NCBI RefSeq assembly: GCF_041103235.1
Contig: NZ_JBGCUN010000001.1
Coordinates: 744,001 to 808,000, forward strand
Length of the DNA stretch: 64,000 nt
Source of the DNA: Yoonia sp. R2331
GTDB taxonomy: Bacteria; Pseudomonadota; Alphaproteobacteria; Rhodobacterales; Rhodobacteraceae
Direction: 5' to 3'
This document shows, one piece after another, positions 45,417 through 54,156 of the stretch. How positions within the stretch are numbered: the first letter of the stretch is position 1; every line of letters starts with the position of its first letter. A program made the position numbers and the translations under genes. The notes beneath the pieces are model-generated. The model searched no databases. It was not told the DNA's origin and worked only from the letters and a program-made list of their open reading frames with translations.

Positions 45417-46748
45417 ATGGCTGTTCGCCACCTCAAAACCGCCCGTTCCGCCGCAGACCGCGCCGCAGATGACGCCAAGACCCGCGCTGTGGTCGAGGCG
45501 ACGCTGAAAGACATCGAAGACCGAGGCGACGCTGCCGTGCACGACTTGGCCGTGAAATTCGACGCCTACAACCGCGAAAGCTATCGTCTGACCGAGGATG
45601 AGATCGCAGCGATCATCGCCAAAGTCTCTGACCGGGACATGGCCGACATCCGCTTTGCACAGGAACAGGTGCGCAACTTTGCGCAGGCCCAACGCGACAG
45701 CATGCTGGATATCGAGGTTGAACCAATGCCCGGCGTGATCCTTGGTCACAAGAACATCCCTGTGCAATCCGTGGGCTGCTACGTGCCGGGCGGCAAATTC
45801 CCGATGGTGGCAAGCGCCCATATGTCGGTCGCCACCGCATCTGTGGCAGGCGTGCCGCGTATCATCGCCTGCACCCCGCCGTTCAAGGGTGAACCCAACC
45901 CCGCCGTGATCGCGGCTATGCACATGGGCGGCGCGCATGAAATCTACGTCCTCGGGGGCATTCAGGCCGTGGGAGCGATGGCGATTGGCACCGAAACCAT
46001 CGACCCCGTGCATATGCTGGTCGGCCCGGGCAACGCCTTTGTGGCCGAAGCCAAGCGCCAGCTCTTTGGTCGCGTCGGCATCGACCTCTTCGCTGGCCCG
46101 ACCGAAACAATGGTCATCGCCGATGAGGCGGGTGCCGATGCCGAACTCTGTGCCACTGACCTCTTGGGGCAGGCCGAACACGGCTACAACTCGCCCGCGG
46201 TGCTGGTCACCAATTCCGAAAAGCTGGCACAGGACACGATGACCGAAATCGCCCGCATCCTTGAAATCCTGCCCACCGCCGACACCGCGCGTGTATCGTG
46301 GGATGACTACGGAGAGGTGATCGTCTGCGACACCTATGATGAAATGCTGGCCGTCGCGGACGACATCGCATCCGAACACGTGCAGGTCATGACCGACCGC
46401 GACGACTGGTTCCTTGAGAACATGACATGCTACGGCGCGCTGTTTCTGGGCGCGCGCACCAATGTCTCGAACGGCGACAAGGTCATTGGCACCAACCACA
46501 CCCTGCCCACCAAAAAGGCCGGGCGCTATACCGGTGGCCTTTGGGTTGGTAAGTACCTGAAAACCCACAGCTATCAAAAGATCACAACGGATGAGGCCGC
46601 GGCAGAGATCGGCGCCTATGGCTCGCGGCTCTGTATGCTCGAAGGCTTCGTCGGCCACGCAGAACAATGCAATGTCCGCGTCCGCCGCTATGGCGGGATC
46701 AACGTGCCCTACGGCGCTGGCGCCCCCTACAAGGATGCCGCCGAGTGA
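45417..46748 (+). CDS. Histidinol dehydrogenase family protein, probably catabolic
   Basis: NAD-dependent zinc dehydrogenase of 443 residues. The family pattern is clear: [13 protein letters not shown] (about residues 118-130), QAEHGYNSP with zinc-ligand candidates, ASEHVQVM with the Glu-His pair, and GTNHTLPT. Histidinol dehydrogenase performs two successive alcohol/aldehyde oxidations. The gene lies among ABC transporter, GMC and SDR genes, with no his genes nearby, so it is more like the catabolic paralogues (for example sulfopropanediol dehydrogenase HpsN) than HisD. The substrate is not known. Confidence 0.85.
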   Translation: MAVRHLKTARSAADRAADDAKTRAVVEATLKDIEDRGDAAVHDLAVKFDAYNRESYRLTEDEIAAIIAKVSDRDMADIRFAQEQVRNFAQAQRDSMLDIEVEPMPGVILGHKNIPVQSVGCYVPGGKFPMVASAHMSVATASVAGVPRIIACTPPFKGEPNPAVIAAMHMGGAHEIYVLGGIQAVGAMAIGTETIDPVHMLVGPGNAFVAEAKRQLFGRVGIDLFAGPTETMVIADEAGADAELCATDLLGQAEHGYNSPAVLVTNSEKLAQDTMTEIARILEILPTADTARVSWDDYGEVIVCDTYDEMLAVADDIASEHVQVMTDRDDWFLENMTCYGALFLGARTNVSNGDKVIGTNHTLPTKKAGRYTGGLWVGKYLKTHSYQKITTDEAAAEIGAYGSRLCMLEGFVGHAEQCNVRVRRYGGINVPYGAGAPYKDAAE

Positions 46749-47791
46749 GTGTAGCTGCCCCAGACCGCCACCGGATCGACCCCCTGCGCGCTGCGATGCG
46801 CGATTGGGACCGGCCGGGCGTGGGCGCGGCCTTGCGGGACCTTCTGGCCCCTGACGCAGTGGTCCACCTTTGCCACCCCTTTGGCGATCTGACTGGCCCC
46901 GACGCGTGGCTGAAACAGGCCTATACGCCTCTGGCGCAGTCCATGCCGGATCTGGAGCGCTGCGATGCAATCGTGATGTCCGGGCCAGACGATGCAGGCG
47001 CGCAGTGGATCGGCTGTGCAGGCCACTACATCGGCACCTTCCTGTATCCGTTCATTGATATCCCGCCCACCGGCCATCTGGCCCATCTGCGTTATCACGA
47101 ATTCTACCGTTTGGATGGCGACACCGTGACAGAGGTGCAAGCGATCTGGGACATCCCCGACCTGATGATGCAGGCAAACGCATGGCCGATGGTCCCGCCA
47201 ATGGGTCGTCACCTCTGCGTGCCGGGACCCGCCACACAGGACGGGCTGCGTCGCGGTCCGCGTGACACGGCGGAAAGTGCGGCCTCGCTTGACCACGTGC
47301 TGGCGATGCTGGCCGCCATGGGCCGCCACCCCTCAGAACCGCCCGAAGCAATGGAGCTGCCGCGCTTCTGGGATGCGCGCATGATGTGGTATGGCCCCGC
47401 CGCCATCGGTACCGCGCGCGGCATCGCGGGCTTTCGACACTGGCACCAGATGCCGTTCCTGTCGGCCATGCCCGACCGGGGCAAATACCGCGACACGCTG
47501 GGGTATCACTTCTTTGCCGATGGGCCTTACGTCGCTGTCACTGGCTGGCCCAACATGAAACAGACACTCACCGATGATGGCTGGCTGGGAATCGCCCCCG
47601 CCGGCAAACAAGTGACGCTGTGCAGCCTTGATTTTTGGCGCATTGCCGACGGCAAGATCCGCGAAAACTGGGTGATGCTCGATCTGCTGGACCTCTATCG
47701 CCAATTGGGGGTGGACGTGTTGGCGCGAATGCGGGCAATGAATGCGGCGCGGGCCACTGGCCCTGCCGCAATTGCAAAGGAATACGCATGA
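46745..47791 (+). CDS. Double-domain NTF2/SnoaL-like protein (copy 4)
   Basis: About 348 residues with two NTF2/SnoaL-like units. The start is probably GTG at 46745, overlapping the stop of the dehydrogenase gene (GTGA). Family marks are [28 protein letters not shown] at the junction, [10 protein letters not shown], and the C-terminal [20 protein letters not shown]. It is followed by an SDR gene with an ATGA overlap. The activity is unknown. Confidence 0.84.
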   Translation: MSVAAPDRHRIDPLRAAMRDWDRPGVGAALRDLLAPDAVVHLCHPFGDLTGPDAWLKQAYTPLAQSMPDLERCDAIVMSGPDDAGAQWIGCAGHYIGTFLYPFIDIPPTGHLAHLRYHEFYRLDGDTVTEVQAIWDIPDLMMQANAWPMVPPMGRHLCVPGPATQDGLRRGPRDTAESAASLDHVLAMLAAMGRHPSEPPEAMELPRFWDARMMWYGPAAIGTARGIAGFRHWHQMPFLSAMPDRGKYRDTLGYHFFADGPYVAVTGWPNMKQTLTDDGWLGIAPAGKQVTLCSLDFWRIADGKIRENWVMLDLLDLYRQLGVDVLARMRAMNAARATGPAAIAKEYA

Positions 47792-48555
47792 TCGACCTGC
47801 CGCAAACCCCTACTTTCCGCCTTGATGGTAAACGTGCGCTGGTGGCGGGTGCCTCTTCCGGTATCGGGCTGGGCTGCGCCGTCGCACTGGCGCAAGCCGG
47901 GGCCGCCGTGACACTGGCCGCACGATCTGCCGATAAGCTGGCTGAGGTTGTTGCCGCGTTGACCGATGCGGGGCTGACCGCCGACGGCATGGCGCTTGAT
48001 GTGGTCGACATCCCCGCGACGCAAGCGGCTGTGGCGGGGGCTGGGCCTTTTGACATCCTGGTGAACTCCGCCGGTTTGGCAATTCACTCGCCCGCCGTTG
48101 AAACCACGCCAGAGGATTTTTCCACCGTCAGCGACCTTAACTTTAAAGGCGCTTACTTTCTGACCGCCGCCGTGGCCAAGGGGCTTTTGGAGGCTGGCAA
48201 ACCCGGCAGCTTGATCAACATCACCAGTCAGATGGCCTTTGTCGGGGGCATCGAGCGTGCGGTCTATTGCGGGACCAAACACGCCGTCGAAGGCTTTACC
48301 AAGGCGATGGCAATCGAATGGGGCAAGGCGGGCATCCGTGTGAACACGATTTGCCCCACCTTCATCCGTACGCCCTTGTCGGCACCCACCTTCAACAACC
48401 CCGACCGCGTCGCGTGGATCATGGAAAAGATCAAGCTCGACCGTGTGGGCGAGGTCACTGATATCATGGGTCCGGTTGTCTACCTCGCGTCTGACGCAAG
48501 CGCGATGATGACCGGGACCCACCTTTTGATCGACGGCGGGTGGACGGCAGACTGA
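47788..48555 (+). CDS. SDR family NAD(P)-dependent oxidoreductase
   Basis: Classical short-chain dehydrogenase of 255 residues. The nucleotide-binding motif is AGASSGIGLG (about residues 20-29), the NSAG motif lies near residue 93, the catalytic serine in NITSQM, and YxxxK in YCGTKHA (about 156-162). It oxidises or reduces an alcohol/ketone of the pathway, by inference. The start overlaps copy 4 and the stop overlaps the LacI gene. Confidence 0.93.
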   Translation: MIDLPQTPTFRLDGKRALVAGASSGIGLGCAVALAQAGAAVTLAARSADKLAEVVAALTDAGLTADGMALDVVDIPATQAAVAGAGPFDILVNSAGLAIHSPAVETTPEDFSTVSDLNFKGAYFLTAAVAKGLLEAGKPGSLINITSQMAFVGGIERAVYCGTKHAVEGFTKAMAIEWGKAGIRVNTICPTFIRTPLSAPTFNNPDRVAWIMEKIKLDRVGEVTDIMGPVVYLASDASAMMTGTHLLIDGGWTAD

Positions 48556-49577
48556 TGGCAAACGACAAGATCACTTCGCTAGAAGTCGCCAAGCGGGCAG
48601 GGGTCAGCCAATCGGCGGTCAGCCGGGTCTTTACCCCCGGTGCCTCGGCCAGCGCCAAAACCGTGGAAAAGGTCAAACGGGCGGCCGCCGAACTTGGCTA
48701 TCGCCCCAACCGCATGGCCCGTGCGATGATCACAGGCAAAAGCCGGATCATCGGCCTGATCGTCGCCTACCTCGACAATATGTTTTATCCGCTGGCGCTT
48801 GAACGTCTGTCCAACGCGCTGCAGGCCAAGGGCTATCACATCCTTGTTTTTACCGCCTCCAATGCGCAGGACCGCGTGGAAGAGGTCGTGTCCGAACTGA
48901 TGGATTATCAGGTCGACGGGATCATCACGGCGTCCGTTTCCATGTCGGGTGATCTGACAGCGCGCTGCGCAGGCGCTGGCATTCCCGTGGTCATGTTCAA
49001 CCGGGGACAAGAGGGTGTGGACCTTTCCGCCGTGACATCTGCGAATGTGGCAGGCGGGCGCAAAGTGGCGGATTTTCTGGTTGCCGCCGGACATGCCCGC
49101 ATTGCCCATATCTCTGGCTGGCAGGGGTCCTCGACGGGCCGCGACCGTCAGCGCGGGTTCTGCGAACGGCTGACCGAACTTGGGCGTCCTGTGCCGCAGA
49201 TCATCGACGGAATGTATAACCGCGACACGGCTGCGGCTGCGGCCCAGACGCTGATGCAATCTGCCACGCCGCCCGATGCGATCTTTGTGGGCAACGACCA
49301 CATGGCCTTTGCAGTCATGGACAAGCTGCGCGGTGACCTTGGCCTGCGCGTGCCGCAGGATGTGGCAATCGTTGGCTATGACGATGTACCCACCGCCGCT
49401 TGGGCCGCGTATGACCTGACCACCGTGCGCCAACCCGTCAACCAGATGGTCGAGGCCACAGTGGACCTTCTATTGACCAAAATCGCAGATCCCATCGCCC
49501 CGGTCCGCCGGGTCGAAATCGACGCCCCCCTGATCCCGCGCGGCTCTGCCCCAACAAACCAAAGGACCACCCCATGA
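48555..49577 (+). CDS. LacI family transcriptional regulator
   Basis: DNA-binding repressor of 340 residues. The N-terminal helix-turn-helix reads TSLEVAKRAGVSQSAVSRVF (residues 6-25) with the hinge region around PNRMARAM (about 56-63), followed by a periplasmic-binding-protein-like sensor domain. It lies inside the plus-strand unit, overlapping its neighbours by 1 and 4 bases. It is the likely partner of the two operators at 41157 and 41279 and probably senses the imported compound or an intermediate. Confidence 0.94.
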   Translation: MANDKITSLEVAKRAGVSQSAVSRVFTPGASASAKTVEKVKRAAAELGYRPNRMARAMITGKSRIIGLIVAYLDNMFYPLALERLSNALQAKGYHILVFTASNAQDRVEEVVSELMDYQVDGIITASVSMSGDLTARCAGAGIPVVMFNRGQEGVDLSAVTSANVAGGRKVADFLVAAGHARIAHISGWQGSSTGRDRQRGFCERLTELGRPVPQIIDGMYNRDTAAAAAQTLMQSATPPDAIFVGNDHMAFAVMDKLRGDLGLRVPQDVAIVGYDDVPTAAWAAYDLTTVRQPVNQMVEATVDLLLTKIADPIAPVRRVEIDAPLIPRGSAPTNQRTTP

Positions 49578-50554
49578 AGGGCTTTTCCAATCGGTGGAAG
49601 GACTTCCCCGACTATATCATCGGCATCACCAAAGAGATTTGGGAGGACCGCGGCGTCGGCACGCTGAACCACTACTACAGCGATGATATCCCGGTGCGCT
49701 CGCCCATGGGGGTCCAGCGTGGCAACACGGCGGTGATCGCCAGCACGATGGCGACAATCAACGAGTTTCCCGACCGGCAGCTTTTTGGCGAAGACGTAAT
49801 CTGGTCAGAACATGAAACCGGCCTGTTGTCCTCGCATCGCCTGAACACCGTCGCCACCCATAGCCGCGATGGTGCCTTTGGCCCTGCGACGGGCAAGCAA
49901 TGGAACATCCGCGTGATTGCCGATTGCGCCGCCAAGAACGACACGATCTTTGATGAATGGCTGATCCGCGATTATGGCGGCATCGTCCGCCAGATCGGCA
50001 AGGACCCGCGCGAATTCGCAGCACAGCTGATCGCGGACGAAGGTGGACCGGACACGGCCTTCATGCCGTTCCTGCCGGAAAACGATGTCGTGGGCGACTA
50101 CAAAGGCACCGGCAATGACAATGCATGGGGCCAGCGCTATGCCGACACGCTGACCCGGATCATGAACCATGATTTCAACCACATCCGCGAAAGCTATGAC
50201 CGCGCGGTCATCGGCGAATACGCAGGCGGGCAGACCCTCACAAGTGCAGAGGAATGCACGAAATTCTGGGTTGGTCTGCGGTCGTCTTTCCCCTCTGCCA
50301 CGTTCAAGATCCACCACCAGATCGGTATGGATGCCGATATGTTGTCACCCCGTGCGGCGATCCGCTGGTCGCTGGACGGCACCCACGACGGCTGGGGTAG
50401 CTTCGGTCGCCCCACCGGTGCCCGCGTCCACGTCATGGGCATGAGCCATGCAGAGTTTGGCCCCTTTGGCCCCGATGGCATCGGTCTGCGCCGTGAATTC
50501 GCACTTTATGATGAAATTGCGATCTGGAAACAGATCCTGATGGCGCAGGGATAG
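49574..50554 (+). CDS. NTF2/SnoaL-like protein, double-domain and more divergent (copy 5)
   Basis: Protein of 326 residues, probably two NTF2/SnoaL-like units (about 1-165 and 180-326), as judged by repeated aromatic-rich strand patterns (DDIPVRSPMGVQRG in the first; HVMGMSHAEFGPFGPDGIG in the second). It lacks the PGPATQDGL and MWYGPAA marks of copies 1, 3 and 4, so it belongs to another subfamily. It overlaps the LacI gene by 4 bases and precedes the bicupin gene by 5. Confidence 0.75.
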   Translation: MKGFSNRWKDFPDYIIGITKEIWEDRGVGTLNHYYSDDIPVRSPMGVQRGNTAVIASTMATINEFPDRQLFGEDVIWSEHETGLLSSHRLNTVATHSRDGAFGPATGKQWNIRVIADCAAKNDTIFDEWLIRDYGGIVRQIGKDPREFAAQLIADEGGPDTAFMPFLPENDVVGDYKGTGNDNAWGQRYADTLTRIMNHDFNHIRESYDRAVIGEYAGGQTLTSAEECTKFWVGLRSSFPSATFKIHHQIGMDADMLSPRAAIRWSLDGTHDGWGSFGRPTGARVHVMGMSHAEFGPFGPDGIGLRREFALYDEIAIWKQILMAQG

Positions 50555-50559
50555 ACCCG

Positions 50560-51525
50560 ATGACCCCGGCCGAGATGGAAGCCCGCACTGTCCGCTATGG
50601 CGACCTGCAGCCTTGCAAAACCGCCTTTATCGACGCCCACACACCCGGGTCGGACCAAAAAGAGAACTTCACCATCATCGGCGGCGGTGTTTCAGAATCG
50701 CCTGACCAATACGTTCACATCGGCATCCCGCACGGCTTCAACATCGGCGCGGCGGGCCAGCCGCCAAGATGCCGGAACTCCTTGCATGACCATAACACAG
50801 CCGAAGTGTTCTTTGTCCTCAAAGGCCGCTGGCGGTTCTTCTGGGGGCGCTGGGGGACAGCGGGTGAGGTGGTGCTGGAAGAGGGCGACATCTTCAACAT
50901 CCCCACGGGCATCTTTCGCGGGTTTGAAAACATCGGCACCGACTATGGGATGATCATGGCGATCCTTGGCGGTGACGATGCCGGTGGAGGCGTGATGTGG
51001 GCCCCGCAAGTAATCGAAGACGCCGCCGACCACGGTTTGATCCTGGGCGACAACGGTAAGCTTTATGACACCAAAAAGGGCGAGACGCTGACAAACGGCG
51101 TCAAACCCATGCCATTAATGAGCGATGAAGACTTGGCGAAAAGGCCCGAATTGTTAACGCACGACGTACTGCCCAATCACGTGGCCCGCTATCTTGATAT
51201 GATGGCGCTGGCAGACCGTGATCCGGTCACGGTGATCGGTGAAACCGGGCTTTTGCGCGACAAGCCGGGGTTCGAGATCAGCTTTATGAACCAAAACTCG
51301 GCCTCGGATGCGATGCACAGTCATGAAAATCCTTCTGTGCTTATGCCAATGCGGGGTCACTGGCGGGTCAATTGGCCCAACGGGGCCGCAACTTTGGCCC
51401 CCGGTGACACCATGTCCGTGCCTGAAAACCTGCCCCACAACGTTGTACCCTCGATGACGGGCGAGGCTTCGCTGTATCACGTCGTCGCCACCGGCGATCC
51501 GGCCGGACACACGTGGAAAGGTTAA
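50560..51525 (+). CDS. Bicupin protein (gentisate dioxygenase-like fold)
   Basis: Two cupin domains in 321 residues. Domain 1 has LHDHNTAEVFFVLKGRW (about residues 75-91) but its later motif, PTGIFRGFENI, lacks the final histidine. Domain 2 has MHSHENPSVLMPMRGHW (about 250-266) and PENLPHNVVP, with all expected histidines. It could be a metal-dependent dioxygenase or isomerase. It is the last gene tightly packed in the plus-strand unit; 76 bases separate it from the MetE-like gene. Confidence 0.85.
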   Translation: MTPAEMEARTVRYGDLQPCKTAFIDAHTPGSDQKENFTIIGGGVSESPDQYVHIGIPHGFNIGAAGQPPRCRNSLHDHNTAEVFFVLKGRWRFFWGRWGTAGEVVLEEGDIFNIPTGIFRGFENIGTDYGMIMAILGGDDAGGGVMWAPQVIEDAADHGLILGDNGKLYDTKKGETLTNGVKPMPLMSDEDLAKRPELLTHDVLPNHVARYLDMMALADRDPVTVIGETGLLRDKPGFEISFMNQNSASDAMHSHENPSVLMPMRGHWRVNWPNGAATLAPGDTMSVPENLPHNVVPSMTGEASLYHVVATGDPAGHTWKG

Positions 51526-51601
51526 CCGCGATTAAGAAAATGGTATGCATGGGGTGTGTATGGTTTGTGCATCCTTTCTGCCCCACAAAAAGGACCGTTC
51601 G

Positions 51602-52729
51602 ATGACCAAGATTTTGACCAGCCACGTCGGCTCTCTTCCCCGAACACAAGAGGTCGTGGATTTCATTTTTGCCCGTGAACATGGGCACGCCTATGACGCC
51701 GGTGCCTTTGATGCGGCGATGACGGCGGCTGTCGATGAAACCGTGCGAAAACAAAAGCTTGCAGGCGTCGACATCGTGTCTGACGGGGAAACGTCCAAGA
51801 TTTCCTACGCCACATACGTCAAGGATCGCTACACCGGTTTCGACGGTGACAGCCCCCGCAATGCACCTGCAGACCTCAAGCAATTTCCCAGCTTTCTCAA
51901 GCGTTTGGCCGATGACGGCGGCACCCCGCAATACGCCCGACCCATGTGCGTTGGTGAGGTAAAGTCAAAAGGGCAGGGCGAGTTGGAAAAAGACATCGCC
52001 AATCTTAAGGCGGCGATGGCTGCGCATGGCGTTGATCGCGGCTTTATGAACGCGGCAAGTCCCGGTGTTATCTCTTTGTTTTTGCAGAACGATTTCTACA
52101 AAACACGCGAGGCTTATCTGGCCGCCCTGGCGGACGCAATGAAGGCCGAATACGAAACCATCGTGGCCTCCGGCCTTGATCTGCAACTGGATTGCCCGGA
52201 CCTCGCACTGTCGCGTCACATGTTGTTTAACGATTTGTCGGATGATGAATTTTTGAAAATCGCCGCCAGCCATGTCGAGGCGCTCAACCACGCTTTGCAG
52301 GATGTCCCGGCTGAAAAAGTCCGCGTTCACATCTGTTGGGGTAACTACGAAGGCCCGCATGTCTGTGACATCCCGATGTCCAAGATGTTCGATACGCTGA
52401 TGAGCACCAAGTCGCGTTATGTGCTGTTTGAAACCTCGAACCCGCGCCACGGGCACGAATGGTCGGTGTTCAAGGATCGCAAAGGCGACATTCCAGACGA
52501 CAAAGTGCTTGTGCCGGGGGTTGTGGATACGACGACGAACTTTGTGGAGCATCCCGAACTTGTCGCGCAACGCATTGAAAGATTTAAGGAAATCGTCGGG
52601 TCGGATCGTGTGATCGCGGGCTCTGACTGCGGCTTTGGCACCTTTGCGGGCTTTGGCGCAGTGGACCCTGAAATCGCTTATGCCAAGCTGGGCGCGCTGT
52701 CCGAAGGGGCCAAGCTGGCAAGCGCATGA
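51602..52729 (+). CDS. Cobalamin-independent methionine synthase core (MetE C-terminal domain) homologue
   Basis: Single-domain methyltransferase of 375 residues corresponding to the catalytic half of MetE; the N-terminal half that binds polyglutamyl folate is absent. Zinc ligands known from MetE seem kept: His and Cys in VHICWGNYEG, Glu in LFETSNPRHGHE, and Cys in GSDCGFGTF. Stand-alone MetE cores may take methyl groups from donors other than methyl-THF, or belong to the epoxyalkane:CoM transferase relatives. The start at 51602 has AAAAAGGA upstream. The next gene overlaps by 4 bases. Confidence 0.85.
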   Translation: MTKILTSHVGSLPRTQEVVDFIFAREHGHAYDAGAFDAAMTAAVDETVRKQKLAGVDIVSDGETSKISYATYVKDRYTGFDGDSPRNAPADLKQFPSFLKRLADDGGTPQYARPMCVGEVKSKGQGELEKDIANLKAAMAAHGVDRGFMNAASPGVISLFLQNDFYKTREAYLAALADAMKAEYETIVASGLDLQLDCPDLALSRHMLFNDLSDDEFLKIAASHVEALNHALQDVPAEKVRVHICWGNYEGPHVCDIPMSKMFDTLMSTKSRYVLFETSNPRHGHEWSVFKDRKGDIPDDKVLVPGVVDTTTNFVEHPELVAQRIERFKEIVGSDRVIAGSDCGFGTFAGFGAVDPEIAYAKLGALSEGAKLASA

Positions 52730-53412
52730 CACCGCTGATCCTGTTGCCCGGAATGATGTGTGACGCGCGGCTTTTTGCCCCGCAAATCAATGTCTTGCCT
52801 GATGCGCAGGTCATGCCGATTGACGCCCATGATACCGTTGCCGCACTGGCCGCTGACGTTCTGGCACAGGCACCGCCATGTTTTGCGATTGCCGGTCTGT
52901 CGATGGGCGGCATCGTCGCGATGGAGGTTCTGCGCCAAGCCCCTGACCGCGTTGACCGAATTGCGCTGCTGGACACCAACCCCAAGGCTGAACACCCCAA
53001 CTTCGCTGCCTCACGCGAACCGCAAATCGCAAAGGTTGCAAAGGGCGACTTGATCCCCGTGATGCGTGATGAAATGAAGCCGAATTACCTGACAGACGGC
53101 CCCAATCGCGCAGCCATCCTTGACCTCTGCATGGACATGGCAGCTGACCTTGGCCCTGACGTTTTCATCCGCCAATCCCGCGCGTTGCAAACCCGGCCAG
53201 ACCAGCAGGATACGCTGCGTAACTGCCAGGTTCCGGCACTGATCCTCTGTGGGCGCGATGACGCCCTTTGCCCTGTCCACCGGCATCAATTGATGCATGA
53301 TCTGATTGCGCGAAGCACCCTGCATATCGTTGAAAATGCAGGGCACTTACCCACCCTTGAACAACCCGATGAAACAACCGCAGCGCTCATGCGCTGGTTA
53401 GAGGCCAAATGA
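52726..53412 (+). CDS. Alpha/beta hydrolase
   Basis: Hydrolase of 228 residues. The nucleophile elbow GLSMGG lies near residues 60-65, the acid candidate in GRDDALCP and the catalytic histidine in NAGHLPTLEQP near the C-terminus. It is coupled to both neighbours by 4-base overlaps (MetE-like upstream, RraA-like downstream), so it probably acts in the same pathway on an ester, thioester or lactone. The substrate is unknown. Confidence 0.9.
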   Translation: MTPLILLPGMMCDARLFAPQINVLPDAQVMPIDAHDTVAALAADVLAQAPPCFAIAGLSMGGIVAMEVLRQAPDRVDRIALLDTNPKAEHPNFAASREPQIAKVAKGDLIPVMRDEMKPNYLTDGPNRAAILDLCMDMAADLGPDVFIRQSRALQTRPDQQDTLRNCQVPALILCGRDDALCPVHRHQLMHDLIARSTLHIVENAGHLPTLEQPDETTAALMRWLEAK

Positions 53413-54101
53413 ACGACGCCCTACTGACGCTCTTGAAAAGCGTCGACACCCCCACCGTCTGTAACGCAATCGAGGTCGCCCAGGGCAAGCGCGGCTTTAA
53501 CGCCTTCACCCGCGGCACGGTGTTAATCAGTGAACCCGAAGGTGTGATTGTCGGCTACGCGAGCACCGCGAAAATCGCGGCTGTCGCGCCGCCGTCAGAA
53601 GCGCCCGAAGTGATCCGGACCCGGCGCATGGCGTACTACAAACAAATGGCCGAAGCGCCGCAGCCCAGCATCTGCGTGATCGAAGATGAGGACGGCGAAA
53701 ACGCCATCGGTGCGTTCTGGGGCGAAGTGAACACGACAATCCACAAGGGATTTGGCATGTCCGGCACGCTGACCAATGGCGTGATGCGCGACCTCGGAGA
53801 TATGGCGCCGGATTTCCCTGTCATTGCAGGCTCTGTCGGGCCAAGCCATGGGTTTGTCCATGTCACGGAATTGAATGGCCCGGTCACGGTCTTTGGCATG
53901 ACGGTTACGCCCGGCGACCTGATCCATGCCGACCGTCACGGCGCGGTCGTGATCCCGCCGGAGGTGGTGGATGATCTGGCGGGTGCGATCAGAAAAATGC
54001 AGGATACAGAACACCTTGTGCTGGGACCAGCCCGCGAAGACGGCTTTGACTTTGCCGCGTTCGAAGTCGCCTGGACCGCCTTTGAAAAAGCTCGAACCTG
54101 A
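53409..54101 (+). CDS. RraA family protein (possible 4-hydroxy-4-methyl-2-oxoglutarate/pyruvate aldolase type)
   Basis: 230 residues. The metal and substrate site of class II aldolases with this fold is recognisable from MSGTLTNGVMRDLGDM, with the Arg-Asp pair, and from GDLIHADRHGAVVIPP further on. Relatives include RNase E inhibitors and pyruvate-releasing aldolases; the operon with a hydrolase favours the aldolase type, by inference. The older label dimethylmenaquinone methyltransferase is misleading. It ends 55 bases before the FAD-oxidase gene. Confidence 0.85.
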   Translation: MNDALLTLLKSVDTPTVCNAIEVAQGKRGFNAFTRGTVLISEPEGVIVGYASTAKIAAVAPPSEAPEVIRTRRMAYYKQMAEAPQPSICVIEDEDGENAIGAFWGEVNTTIHKGFGMSGTLTNGVMRDLGDMAPDFPVIAGSVGPSHGFVHVTELNGPVTVFGMTVTPGDLIHADRHGAVVIPPEVVDDLAGAIRKMQDTEHLVLGPAREDGFDFAAFEVAWTAFEKART

Positions 54102-54156
54102 TGCGCTGATTGCCCTTTTCGCCGGGCGATGTATCTAGGGCGGAAAGGAGAGTTTG

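Noticed and set aside
45417-46748. hisD as name for the histidinol-dehydrogenase-like gene
   Set aside because: No other histidine genes are present nearby and the context is catabolic; naming it hisD would assert a function the sequence does not show.
45222-46970. Long open frame (582 codons) on the minus strand
   Set aside because: It lies antisense to the well-supported histidinol-dehydrogenase-like gene and its neighbours, shows a histidine/glycine/arginine-rich composition without motifs, and arises from high-GC codon use.
51526-51601. Possible third LacI operator or SAM riboswitch before the MetE-like gene
   Set aside because: The 76 bases contain ATGCAT and TGTGCAT but not the TTGCAnnCGnnTGCAA pattern, and they are too short and lack the helices of a known SAM riboswitch.
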